Origin: Scedosporium boydii
Lineage: Eukaryota; Ascomycota; Sordariomycetes; Microascales; Microascaceae
NCBI GenBank assembly: GCA_002221725.1
Contig: NJFT01000134.1
Coordinates: 47,427 to 111,426 of the forward strand
Direction of reading: 5' to 3'
Length of the DNA: 64,000 nt
A program made the translations under genes and the position numbers. This document shows positions 34,001-46,000 of the stretch, piece after piece; the first letter of the stretch is position 1; every line of letters begins with the position of its first letter. The notes beneath the pieces were generated by a model that ran no database searches, was not told where the DNA came from, and saw only the letters and a program-made list of their open reading frames with translations.

Positions 34001-36200
34001 AACGCCTCACTCCAACCCCCAGAGCTTCTTGCTAAAGGCCCCCAAATATACCGAACGCGATTCACTCCTTCTGCATTCCAGACAGGAAAGGCAACTTTGA
34101 CCGAGTATGTCGTGTACCCGATATCTACGGAGCCAATGCCCGCAGCCAATTTCAACGACCGAGGTGTGGGAAATAAGGGAAAGGGCCTAGCTCGGCTCAA
34201 ACATCGCCGAGTACGCGAGGGAGAAGAAAAGCAGGACTCGCCCTGAACAGCATGAGAATGTCTGCAGCGAGGCATATCTCTCACCCTGCGTCCAAAGCTT
34301 CACAAATTGAAACACAAAATCGCAATCGCGAGGGAAAAATGGCCTTCACCCAACCATGCAAAAACTTCATTCTGCCCCCTTCAGCTCCTCCTTTAAGTAT
34401 TCCTAGCCCCCACTACTCCCTTTGCCGCATCAAGATACCTGCAGTTCAAGGAAAGTCCCTACATGAAATGCAGTATGCCGCCCCTTTACGCTACGTCCCA
34501 GCTCCTGCGGCCTCACTCTTCAGGTGTCAGACGATCCCCTCAAACATCAATACAAAAATCATTGACGACAACAAGGGGGTTTCTCACTCGAAAAACCAAA
34601 CAGCATTAAAAAAACTACATCATGTAATGACACCCAGCATTGTGGAAAATGCCTCTCATCAATTCTTGATCTAATGTGCTTCATCTTCTCACTCCTAAAA
34701 AACTGCCTCTTCTGGTGCCTTGCAGCAGGCCTACCTCCTGAGGCTGAGGGCACCTCTGTGCGCTGATTGATACTGGTGTGTGAGCTGCCCACACACACAC
34801 ACCATTGTCTGAATTGGGGCGGAGTCCCCAAGAGTTGAACTTTGATGGTGCGTTAATCCCGCACTCCAAACCAAAGAAAAAGGAGAGGAGTGTGATAATA
34901 TTGGTGAGATTTTCAAGCTATCGTTTGGGGGCATAAACTTTTAGTGCTTATGGCAGCTTCGGTGAGTGAATTATACGTCCGTATGAAGTAGAGATAACAC
35001 GAAAAACGCCTCCTGATTCAAAACGGAGGTGGTGACCGAGATGTGATCAATCTGCCTCGGTACAACACAAGGCTGTAACCCTATTCTACATAATGGGCGT
35101 GACTGTCGCTCGGAGACGCCGGCGACTCAGGTTTAGTTTACTCTGGATAAGCGACAAGGCGAAACGGCCGAGGAGAAGAAAACAAGAACCTCTCCCCTCT
35201 GCCTGCATCACGACTCCGCGAACCGAGCTTGGGGGCTGCGGCGGGGGCGGGTCATTTACCTCCTGGGACTTGCAGCCCGCGTCAATCGCATGTAACAGAG
35301 TGAGCCATTCACCAATATCGCAATTTGACCCGCTCGTAAGCGAAAACGACAGAGATACACATGTTACTTGTAAGACGATAGTTCCTATATCCAAGGCTGG
35401 CATGTGAAGCAGGGGGGTTGAAAAAAAAAAGGCCCGGACTCGTAGGGAGGCATACTATTTTCAAAGTGGTTTGGCCGTGGAATGGTCATCACAATCCCAT
35501 TACCATGGATTTGTCACTACCTGAAGACCGAAAGATGGTATCAGCTCAAGGATGGACCCAGTCTCCTCTCCCCTCCGTCCTTTTCTAGCCCCAATCCAGC
35601 CCGCAAGTGGCTGCGGGCACAAAGACAAGGCGGGTTCGAGGAGCGGCCACATCGTTTTGGCTCCCTGCCGGTCTCACCACACACGGGAAAATCCAACAAC
35701 ACGGACACGGGCACGGAAACTGGTATTTGTGGCTTGCTCCCATCACATCGTAATCAGCACTGTACCCGAGAATGAACATGGCCGAGGGCTGGTATTAGCG
35801 TAAGCCCGAAGGGCGAAGATCAAGGAAACGGTGAGTCTGGGCCACATCGTGCTGTACGAAGCATACTCATGCCCAATCCTCCGGTGTTCCCTCGATTGAT
35901 GGGCCATTTGCCATCGGTGAAGCGGCACCCGGCGCTTCCATTTTGCTCATTGATGTTATCCGTCTCCGCTACTGCCCGTTAGGTCGACACCCTTGAGAAC
36001 CCCAGCCCTCAAATCCGTGACGTGACGGCGCCAAAATGAACCATGAACAATAACCAGAAGATTGGTAAATGAAGTACCACACCGAGACCAGCACTCTCCC
36101 GATGAGCCGGGCCAAGTTTCATTCCGGGACTAGGTGAATCCAAGGCCATTGACTCGGATTCCTATTCACATTTTTCGGTCCCGTCAGCATTCCTTCCCCC
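31063..36200. other. Gene-free stretch 1 (start of 24-kb desert)
   Basis: CCT3 promoter at the left edge, then no supportable gene. The longest ORF (33289-33870, plus, 193 aa) has no domain or composition signature. A Pol III-like block is described separately at 32342-32467. An AC dinucleotide run lies at 34790-34802. A variant of the dispersed motif (TATGAAGTA) is at about 34983. Confidence 0.45.
32342..32467 (+). other. Possible Pol III-type element or tRNA-derived relic
   Basis: A perfect A-box-like TGGCCAAGTGG is at 32346-32356. A B-box-like GATTCGATCC at 32418-32427 lies in a 5-bp stem with 7-nt loop (32414-32430). T5 at 32450 and a longer T run from about 32458 follow. The A-box sits in a 9-bp hairpin with AAGT loop (32342-32363). 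No acceptor stem or anticodon arm can be folded, so it is not a functional tRNA. It may be a SINE-like relic or chance. Confidence 0.25.
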
Positions 36201-36579
36201 CTTGTGCCACCAATGCTGTTGCTGTGTTGTTGTCGTTGAAACAACTGCTTCTTTCTTCATCCTCCCTTGCTTCGTGAATCGGACGAGCCCCTTATCCCTT
36301 GCATAACCTCAGGCCGTCCTTCTCGGGGAAGAAGGAATCTGCCTTCGTAGAGTTTTGCATCAATAGAAGCCGACAGGGTAGCTGCCCCGTGGCAAACCTG
36401 ATCTCTGATTGCTCCCCCAATAGAAACTGACCGTTACACAGATGGGCAGGGGCAACACGAGGTCCAGCCGGGGCAGCAGGCAAATGGCAAATGGCTTAGT
36501 GACCAAATTGCAGTGTAGATCTGGTCGGGCATGAGATGGCCAGTCAAGCAAACAAATGAGCCAAGAGAAAGCCACCCGC

Positions 36580-36606
36580 TTCTTCTGCTTCTTCTTCTTC
36601 TTCTTC
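36580..36606 (+). repeat. (TTC)n microsatellite
   Basis: Interrupted TTC trinucleotide run in non-coding DNA. Confidence 0.75.
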
Positions 36607-39600
36607 ACCTCTCGTCGGCGCTCGGCGCCAAGGAAATGAAGGCACAGATCGCTCGTAGACACCGGAGTTGGGTAAGTGACGGATGTCATGTCATGGCACC
36701 ATTCGGCCACTCACACGCCGTCTCCGTGTGATGAGACTGGCCGCCGCTGACGGCCACGGGACCCTTGGGAAATTGAGATGCCTCCTCGGACTTGGCGAGA
36801 CCTTCAGTGATTAGACAGAGGCCATACAAAACTTGTAATGTAACCTCGTTTGATTCGCAACCGCTTGGTCGGGATAATCAAAATCGGTGATAATGGATGG
36901 TTGCGAGGCAAGCACATTCTAGAGCGAGCTGAGAAAAGACATACTAGTTGGAGATTAGCATGATGGGGGCGCTGTACAACATGGTTCGCAGGGGAAAAAA
37001 AAAGGGATTAAGGGGCCCAAGGAGGAAGCAAACATTTCAATAGAGCGATGTATGAGACAGGCTTGCCATGCAGTCGTACCAAAGCCAAGGGTATCACACA
37101 CTCGGGGGGCGCCGACGCCGAACGGTCGTAACCATGTTCGGTGTCGGTGGCTATCGCACACTCTGTTGCCAGCAAGACTTTGCACTCTTTCTTCCCTTGC
37201 TTAAGCCACCCCTCTTGTGCTAGGCAGGCCCGTGGGAGAACCAGTGAAGTGATGCAGATGCGACAGAATAGGTATGGCTCTCATTACCCTGAGAGTGCCA
37301 GTGCGCCCTCCTCCATGCGAGTTCCCAGCAGTCAATAATTGCCCCAGCCAGCTTCTTGTGAGCTGTGGGATGGCAGGCGCGTGTGTGATGGTCATCAATG
37401 GGGAGGCAGGAGATTTCGAAAATGGAATAGTGTACTGTGCCGCCCAGGTGCATTGGGAACGGACGGCTGAGTGCATCCAGGACCTGGGGAAGTGAACTAA
37501 TAGTATGCAGGGTATTCAGGGTAGTCTGGGGACGGGGGCTTAGCCATCCCGATGGTTGTTCCCCACAGCCACTTTGATTGATCTAATAGATAGTGCAAAC
37601 AGGAAACGGCACAGCTGGACAGGACGCCAGGCAAGAGAATCAATCATGGGTCATCCGGTCTGGATTCGATACGGCGATGGCGTTGGAGATCATCGCTAAC
37701 CGCATCTGTGAAGATGGGGGCAAGCACCGACACCCCCTCACTCTGTCCTTTGATGACCAAGGGTCAGTTTCCCCTCACATGCCCTCTGTAATTTGAAGCA
37801 CTAGCCCGTAATTTTCGATCAGGAGGCTCTCGATATTACTTCATAGTTCGACCTCCTATTTTTAGGGGTCCACCATGCTTTTTTCGTTCGGTGTGTGGAC
37901 GTGCCGGAGGTTGCGCAGGTGTGGATGGATAAGTCGTGGTGGGGGCGAGAAATCCGGGGGATGGCTTGGCTAGTGCAGTCTGGAGTCCGGACGAACCCAA
38001 GGGCGTCATGGGCGATGAGAATTCCCAAATCAGAAAAAGAGGGTGTCCAGGAGAAAAGCGATCGACCCCTCGGCATCATAAACCATTGTCCCCCCTTGAA
38101 GGGGCTAGACGACATTGTCGTAAACTTATGCTAGAGAGCGAATGCCGTGGGTCAGATGACCACACTTTCTCGCCTGGGGTGCGTATGAAGGAGGCTATTG
38201 AGGACTGTCTCCTCCTCTTGGCACATAGCCAACCTCTACTTCGTAGATTACTCTATGCTTTCGTGGGGTTCCAGACGGGAACATTACCCCAGACCTTAGA
38301 CCTATTTGGAGATGGTGTGGCGCTGTGTGTGCTGTGTGGTGCAAGATGAAATGATACACTATGGGACCCGAACCTTGTTGCCCCCGCGTCTTCGGTCTTC
38401 ATTGTTCGTAATCATCCAGGATGCGATGCCCTTTCAGGCATGGCAGTTGGAGACGATATGATACCATTCGGGAGGCTCGGGCGCGCTAATGAGTTCATTT
38501 CTCATCAAAATCGAGGTCACCTTACTTCGTGCACAGAAGCCCGAGGAGACCCAAACTCCATGAGTAGCGTAGATGCTCATGCTGCTAGGTTGCTAGGTGG
38601 CAGGTGATGAGCGGATAGCCCGGCAGCCTCCTAAAACACCTACGCTAGTGTCTGGCAGGCAAGGGTCAAAACGATCGTGAGGGTACACACGACAATCACT
38701 TTAATAATGTTGACTTTGGTTTGTCATCTGAAGACTCGATTTGTCCATTGTCTTGATTGTTCTTCCCGGCCCCCCACGTCGACCTCACTTGGCCCAATTG
38801 CTGCGTAATACTGAGGAATATAACGAGAAAGAAGCGAGGATGCCGAAGAGCGCGACGATCTCGATACGTAAGACACCGAATAAGACGCCGTTGCTCCTCG
38901 TGGACTTGGAGTCCATGTCTCTGGCCCAGCCGCTAGCGTTTGTCTCCAGAATATATCACAACGAACAATCAAAACGTAGAACTAGTTATTTCCTTCTTTC
39001 GCGAGCCGAGAGACGAGGCTAGAACAGCACATGGCCTTCGAGTAGGGTTTCTCGGTCATGTTCCAGAACAAATGTGAACCAGAAATCCAACGGTCCTGGT
39101 TGATGCACATTAGGTCAGTCACCATTGATGCGGCCGCCGATATGGTTCGATTCCTGAATTCCACGTTTATTAGGAATGCATACATACGACTATTACGACC
39201 TCAGCTTTGCGGCTAGCCAAATGCAATGCTGCTTTGTTGGATGTCGTTTCAAGTTGCTTTTCCTCTTTCTTCTGCGTCCTGTGGAGTGACGGAGGATTGT
39301 GATCTTTGCGATGCGCCTTCCCCGCAGAATATTTTAGTGGGTCAAAAAGTGATTGATCAATCGATTTGATCAAATCCAACATTGAACGTTGAACCCTGCC
39401 AAGTACAAACTGTATCTTCGTACCTTCGTACCCAACCCCCTCATTGCCCAGCGACTCAAATTTCAAAGTTCCCGCTCTCAGTTACGAGGTACACCTTTCA
39501 GCACCATGACTAATATGAGGGGAGGACACAATTGTAGAGACGGAGACGGAGGTGAGAGGCAAGAGCTCTCTTTCTGGCTCTACTTCCCAAGTCGAATTGA

Positions 39601-39611
39601 TCACCGGTGTT

Positions 39612-39633
39612 ACTTCGTACGCGAGTACGAAGT
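39612..39633. repeat. Perfect inverted pair of the dispersed motif
   Basis: ACTTCGTAC and GTACGAAGT are exact reverse complements separated by GCGA, giving a 9-bp hairpin with a GNRA-type tetraloop. It is made from two head-to-head copies of the motif. Confidence 0.8.
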
Positions 39634-41458
39634 TGGACTGCACTAGCGCTCAAAGTCGTCGTTCGCCCCTCTTCCCATCTCCACCTTTGTCCATTTACCC
39701 CGGATCATATATCGGGTTAGCACGCAGCAGGCTGCCTGCTAGTGCCGTCGGTCTGCTAGTTTTAGTGCCATCCCCAGGCACCACCAGAGAGCCAAGAGGA
39801 AATAGGACCATCCCCTAATAAAATTAGACGTCAATCCTTGCCTTCTTCGCTTCGACATACTCCCATCTCAAACCAGCAGAAAGGACGGCGCACTCTCTTG
39901 CACTTTGAGTATGAGTGTAGCACGAACTAAACGTACATGCAGAGTCGTAAACGAGGAGGGGCTCCATCATACTACTACTCTACCAAGTATGCACCATCGA
40001 CGATGCACACTAACGCTGCTTTCTTTGCCTTTCGGGGTGGTAATTTGATTGCGACAAGTCTGCTCCAACAGCCACGGCAGAGTACAACCTGCGTCCGACT
40101 CCACACTCCATCTTTCGCAGAAACGACGGGCAGGAGTTCGTGAGTTCGTATCCCCCAATGATAGGTCACGTCGGAGCAAGAGGTAGCCCACGGGAAAAAC
40201 CCGTTAGTAGGGGGGAGGGGAGGGCTAGACTAGACTAGCTGTGCGAGTGGGAAGGTGTGGGAGGGCAAGAGAGGCAAGTCGACGCCTACTTCGATGCGGT
40301 GCAACCTGACCTGTTATCATTTCCTGCCCGTCATACCCCCTTCACAATGCTCGCGAGCCAAAAGCGAAGCCTCTCCCCCCACCCCTCCAACATTTATTGA
40401 CCCTTTCGCAGACCATCTTGCTCAATATAAAAGTGCATGGAAATGCGTACTCGTATGCAAGGTGTGCAAGTGAAATTATTCGCCCCCATCCCGGAAGATT
40501 TTGGTTGTATTGGAGCGACCACACAAATGTCTGTCTTGCAATTTTTTTCTTGCTTTGGAGCACCTTCATTGGCGAAGCGCTTCGAGCCGGAGCCTCGTGT
40601 TAGCTCGACCCACGCAGAGGAAAAAGGAGGCGAAAGGCATCCAATAGAAAGTTCACGCCCCTCCAAGCACGACACGGGCGTACAAAGGATGGGGAAGGGT
40701 GCGCCCATCTCGATAACTATGAAGTAGCGATTCACTTAGCCTCTCCCCCAGTGTTTTGAGTATGACGCTACAAAGTCTAGAGCGTTCACTAGCCCTCAAT
40801 CTCGCTAGTGTAGCCGTCCACTTTGAATATCGATGGAGGGGGCGTACAACGATAGAGTATGAAGTCAAGAAAAGCCTCAAATTTGCCCCAGACTATGGTA
40901 TTCAAGCCGTCCACCAACCCTGACGATCTTCCAAGCAACAAAAGATCGCACACGGTTCCATCCAAACAAACAAGGCCCGCTTATGGGCCGTGTTGAAACC
41001 GCCTGTGGCGAAGTGCAGATGGTTCCTGCGCGAACGAACGTACGAAGTAGCTTAAACTCTTTAAACATTGTGCCGAGCTAATGTTGGGCCATATCAATCT
41101 TGGGAATATTTGATCTGCGTTTCTCTTACCCCAAAAAGACACAGACACTAATAAAATTTTTGATCACTGGCATTGAAACCTCTTCATGGATTAGCCTCGT
41201 CTTAGCCTTGGCCTCGGACCTCTGTAGGCGTTTGCAATTCCGCATTTTCATACATTTCTTGGGACAGTCAGTGCATTACGCTATACGGGCCTCTAGATTC
41301 CAGTAGAGTGTCAAAGTTTTCGTAATGGCATCGCCTGGACCTCACCGTCGGTGCACATTGATCGTAATGCTCGTCAGGGTCTCGTGCGTCCTCCAGCCGC
41401 ACCTCATCAAAATGTAGGTTGCACATCATCTCTCGACGCCCCAAAGACTAGCGTACAT

Positions 41459-41475
41459 ATGTACGAAGTAGTGTA
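41459..41475 (+). repeat. 17-nt repeat with TACGAAGTA core, copy 2
   Basis: Exact second copy of the 17-mer at 3361-3377, 38 kb away. Confidence 0.75.
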
Positions 41476-43000
41476 AGGAGTCGAAACAGTCTAGACTTTC
41501 AGAGCCTGATCTTGTCCGGGCGGCATTCTTGCCGTGTGCAGGGTGCACAAAATGGCTGGACTCCCTCCTTGGCTGCTGGGGTGGTGGGAGCCAAGGATCC
41601 GCCAGGCGCGTAAGGAATTCTCCGTAGTCTCCTTTTTCTTGCTTGTGATAATAACACACTCACGACGGTTCTTTGACCAAGAGGTCCTTCCTCATCATGC
41701 CCGTTGACAGGGGAATTGCATATTTGCCCTTCAAGAGCGTCAGGAGTGGATGTTGACTCGTGGCCTTTGTCAAGAAAGCATGCCGATTCCCGATGGTTGA
41801 TGTTGCAGTGCTCAATGTCGTTTCTGTAGGCGCCCTGTAACCCGCTTCTGCAGAAGGGGTGCCCTGTCCCTCCGTCTTCCGTCCTCCGTCTTCGTATCTG
41901 CGGTAATACTTCGTAATATCCCAACATTGAAGCCTTTCCCACCTGACTCAGTCCAAGCAAACTAGTACAAGTACGTCTCTGCCGGTCAAGGATCTGTATG
42001 TAAGGCGCTTAAAAAGGCAACGGGAGTGCATCGAAAATGATGTGGTGCCCCCGGACCCTGGTCGTCTTGGCCCTTGGCTGATGGAACCCCCCTGGCCAAG
42101 GTTTAGCCCTCAACGTGCAAGTTTGATGAACGCATGCACTTTGACATCTCAGGAATGCGGGGTGAGGAAAATAGGAGGAAATTTCTTGCACCTCGATACC
42201 ACGTTGATGCGTTGATGAGATCGGACAAAAAGCAATGTTGATCAAGGGGAAAATATGCCAAGAACTACGAATAACATCAATATGAAGCATTAATTCTATG
42301 AAGAGAGGAAATGGGGAGAAAATGACTTCATCACATCTCAAGGCTCTGGGTTTGAAGCTACATAAGAAATTGATGGGTATTTTACACGACTTGTCCACCT
42401 GGCTCAGGCTACAAGTAGCTCCGCAACTCAAGCGTAATCGTAGCTTTGGATAGAATGTGCAACTCAATACCCACAGAATAAGAACGGTCGTTGAAAAAAA
42501 GAATAAGTGGCATCCCGTAGTGCCAATGAATAATACAAGTTGATAATGCCGTGAGCCGCGTCCCGTACATGATCAACATCCCATGCCTGCGTACGGGTTA
42601 TTCCTTAGGACCTAGCATATTCGAACCGTGGTACAATCATGGATAGCCGTGTTACAACGAAGCAATAAAAGATGCAGAGCGGCTCGGTCTGGTTTTGCCT
42701 TTTGACAGAATCGGTCGAGGTGCAGCAACGGGAAACCAGGGGGCGAAACTCACGCCCTGAGGCCCGCACCCCTTTGTTTTTATGTTTAGACAGTTTATCC
42801 CGTTAAAAAAGTATGTCATAAAACTGGGGAAGAAGAATAAAAAAGCAATTGACTTCGTCTAGAAATTTCTATCATAAAAAGTAACGAAGATCTTTCTTTT
42901 TTGTTAGCATGTGCACTTGAGGATATTCTGAAACGTGGAACAAATCATGAGTGACACTCGCCATCTACCGCGAGTCAATTGGGTCCTTCGTAACTTGATT

Positions 43001-46000
43001 GCCTATCCTCCGAAGTAAGACTGTAATCAAGGGGAAAAGAGAAAGGGAGAAAAGCCTCTTTGTTTTGACGATGATACCGTCCGCAGCAAGCGCCTTCGTG
43101 CCGTCTAACGTCGATAATTGCAGACGCGCAGTCGGCCAATCACCATGCCGTCTTCCAAGTTTCATCAACTGGGAAGGCAAAAAAACTCTTACCAGTCGGA
43201 CCCCAACTCAGTCTGTCTTATCCTGCCACCTATTACACGCCCCCGTTGTTAATGTCAATATCATCAGACAAGGGTGGCCTTTAGCACGGACAGCAACTCC
43301 TTCATCTCAGGGCGGCTGGAAAATGCAAGTGCGAACAACGGGCGAGATGGGGGCGCCCGTGAATTCGACAGGTTGTGGACGGGATATAATACTTGGGCAT
43401 TAAGTGTAGAAACGGAAAGTCGTAAAACACGAATGTTGTTGTGTAGTATTAGAAGCTGCCACCATACGAGGTATTTTTGAAACGGCCAGATGGTGGGTGC
43501 GTCCTTGATTCCCGGTCGGCGAGTTGCGAAAAAAGAAAAAGAACCTTTCATAAATGATCATGAAATAAATAAAAATTGAAATAAATAAAAAAGGAAGGAA
43601 GAAAAAAGAAAAAGGCTCAATTGCGCTCTTCAATTGTTCCATTATGGTTCCACTTAAGCCGTTACAGACTTATTATCATCGGGCGTGTTCAGCATCATCG
43701 GGCATAACGATCGCACGATCTCGAAAACGAAAAATGCGCTTTCTTACACAGGCACACAGCAATGACAGCCCAAACCCCGGACATAATACCCTGCAGCACA
43801 GTACGAAGTGTGTTCAACCGCAATGGGCAATGCTTGAGAAATTCTAACCGCAAACATGAAGCAATGTCGTCACTGACGGGGATCTTCATGTCTGTGCTTG
43901 CGGCCGGGGGTTTTGCATCAATTGATTTCTGTCCATTCCAACTCTGGGTGGCAATAATCTGGACCAGGAGCAGGCCAGTTATCTGATAGTTTGTTACACG
44001 ATTAATAACAAGAATTCAACGTTTTTTTCTCTCGCCTCAGAGCCAAGGGATGTCTAATGATAGAAGAGTATTTCGCTTTCCGGCACAGTCTCCTTGCGAG
44101 AAGCACAATGTGGGAAGGACATTAATCGCCGTAGAATCTACACAACGGAAGCTACATTGATGCACCGAATATGAAAGTAAAAATAATGAAAACCGGAAAG
44201 AGGATGGAAGCAGTGGAGCAATTGAACATGATTGAGTCTCGCAAACTTGCAGTTAGTTCCTCAACGCTGCCTTCCCAAGTCAACTATGGAGTAAGATATT
44301 GCCACCAAGAACTTTTTTCTTTTCCTCTTTTCGTCTTTTTGCACCATCCATGATCCAAACTGCGAAGACGATGGCGTCCACAGCTTCAGTCACGGGGTCG
44401 TTGTGCAAGTGTCCGTAGTGTCCGGTTTAGCTTCATCTTGGCCTGGGCAGACGCCATCCATCTGCATGTTCATGAGAGCAAGTGGCGTGGCTTAATTACG
44501 CCTCGAGCTGTTTTCAGCAAAAAATTTTCTCTCTCTTTCTCTCTGTTGCTAAGCTAGTGGTCTGTGCACACCATGCTGACTTTGCAAGGCGGGAGAAGGG
44601 GGGCGTGCGTGTAAAACGAGGAAAAACAAGGTACATGGCACTTTGGTACCTTTTTCACTCTGAGCTTTCGAGCCAGGCTCAGGGTGCCATCCATGGCGTG
44701 CGCTCCAGTCGTTTCTTTGTGCAGATCAAGCCCTTTTCAGGGTCTCGAGATCTCTTCGACTGGGGTCTGAACCCAGCCCGGTCGGCCCTTGTCGTGCGTC
44801 TGCTCCGTACGTGCCGTGTCTCTCAGCCTCTCGAACAGGCTCCAAGAAAAGCTATGCGCAAGGAAAGAGAGATTTGTATTGATCGCCTTGCCTTGGAGGC
44901 AAGAATTCACTAGCGCAGGTGAGCACAGGTGTGCCCTCTTACCCCAGGCCAGCCACGAATCTCTTACTTTTTTGTCTTCAATTTTTGGGGGGCTTCTTCT
45001 TATCCCTGGGCTCGGGAAGACCATACAAATCGGGATACTTGCAGGACGGACAAACCTTTTTTATCAACACGGAAGAGCGAACCAAGCACCCCTCGGGCGC
45101 AAGATCGCATTGTGGCAGGTGCTGCGTTCTCCCATCAGATCAATTTTACACAAGATAAAAACAATTCCGAGGCTCACAGCATAACCACTTGGCATGAATA
45201 ACGGCAGACGGTATTGCCACCTACAAAGACGGCGAGGTGTCGACGATCTCTCTCCGCGAGGCCAAGTGATGTGTTTTGGCATCATTCTGGAGATAGATGG
45301 CGCCGTCAACTAAAGTTTGACTCTATTCCATTCAACCTTTTAATTCTCCTCTTTTAACTTTCTCCACCCCTTTCCTAATCGACGTCGTCTCCGCACTAGG
45401 ATGAGCCTTGTTTCTTTTAGCTTATATCTAGTACGAGTATGGCATGGGCTCGGCAAAAATAAAAGTAATCTCCGGAGCCGGGGGCCAAATCTGATAGACA
45501 GACATGAAGAACAAGAAAAAAAAAACGACAAGGGTGAAAAGGAAGAGCGAAGAGATAATATAAAAAGGGAAAAGGGAAAAATAAAGAAAAAATTTTACTG
45601 CATGCATGCCGGAGCATGCCTGTCTGAAGGCAGTCGTCCGCCCGGGGGCGAGGGGGCTACAGAAGTTGTGCATCTCGCACGTCGGTCATTCCCCTTGCTC
45701 GGGTTACTCTCTTTCCTTTTTCCGGCTTCGGTTTACATCCTGCACGAACTTTTTGCAGCTGCCGTCGAGATCGCCCCTGTCTCTGCGGTACTAGCGCCCG
45801 GCGCTGAGGGTCGACGCCGTGCTTCTTTCTCGGATACTGCACTCTCCATCATCGGCTAAGGACCGCTAGTCGGAGGTGCATCTAGATACAGAAAAGCAAG
45901 CTGACGGCTTTCCACCAGGGAGGAGATCGGGCCAAGGAGACGAGAGTGTCTCACAATAATAGGAAAGAAGGGATCTTCTTCTTTCATTTTTTGGAACACC

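Larger units (their letters stand above)
36201..43000. other. Gene-free stretch 2, rich in dispersed motif
   Basis: No supported gene. Five exact TACGAAGTA copies (38237, 39611, 41041, 41462, 41907) and several variants (38524, 39627, 42852). A (TTC)n tract lies at about 36580-36606. ORFs up to about 150 aa (for example 41499-41960 and 42009-42467, minus) look random. Confidence 0.45.
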
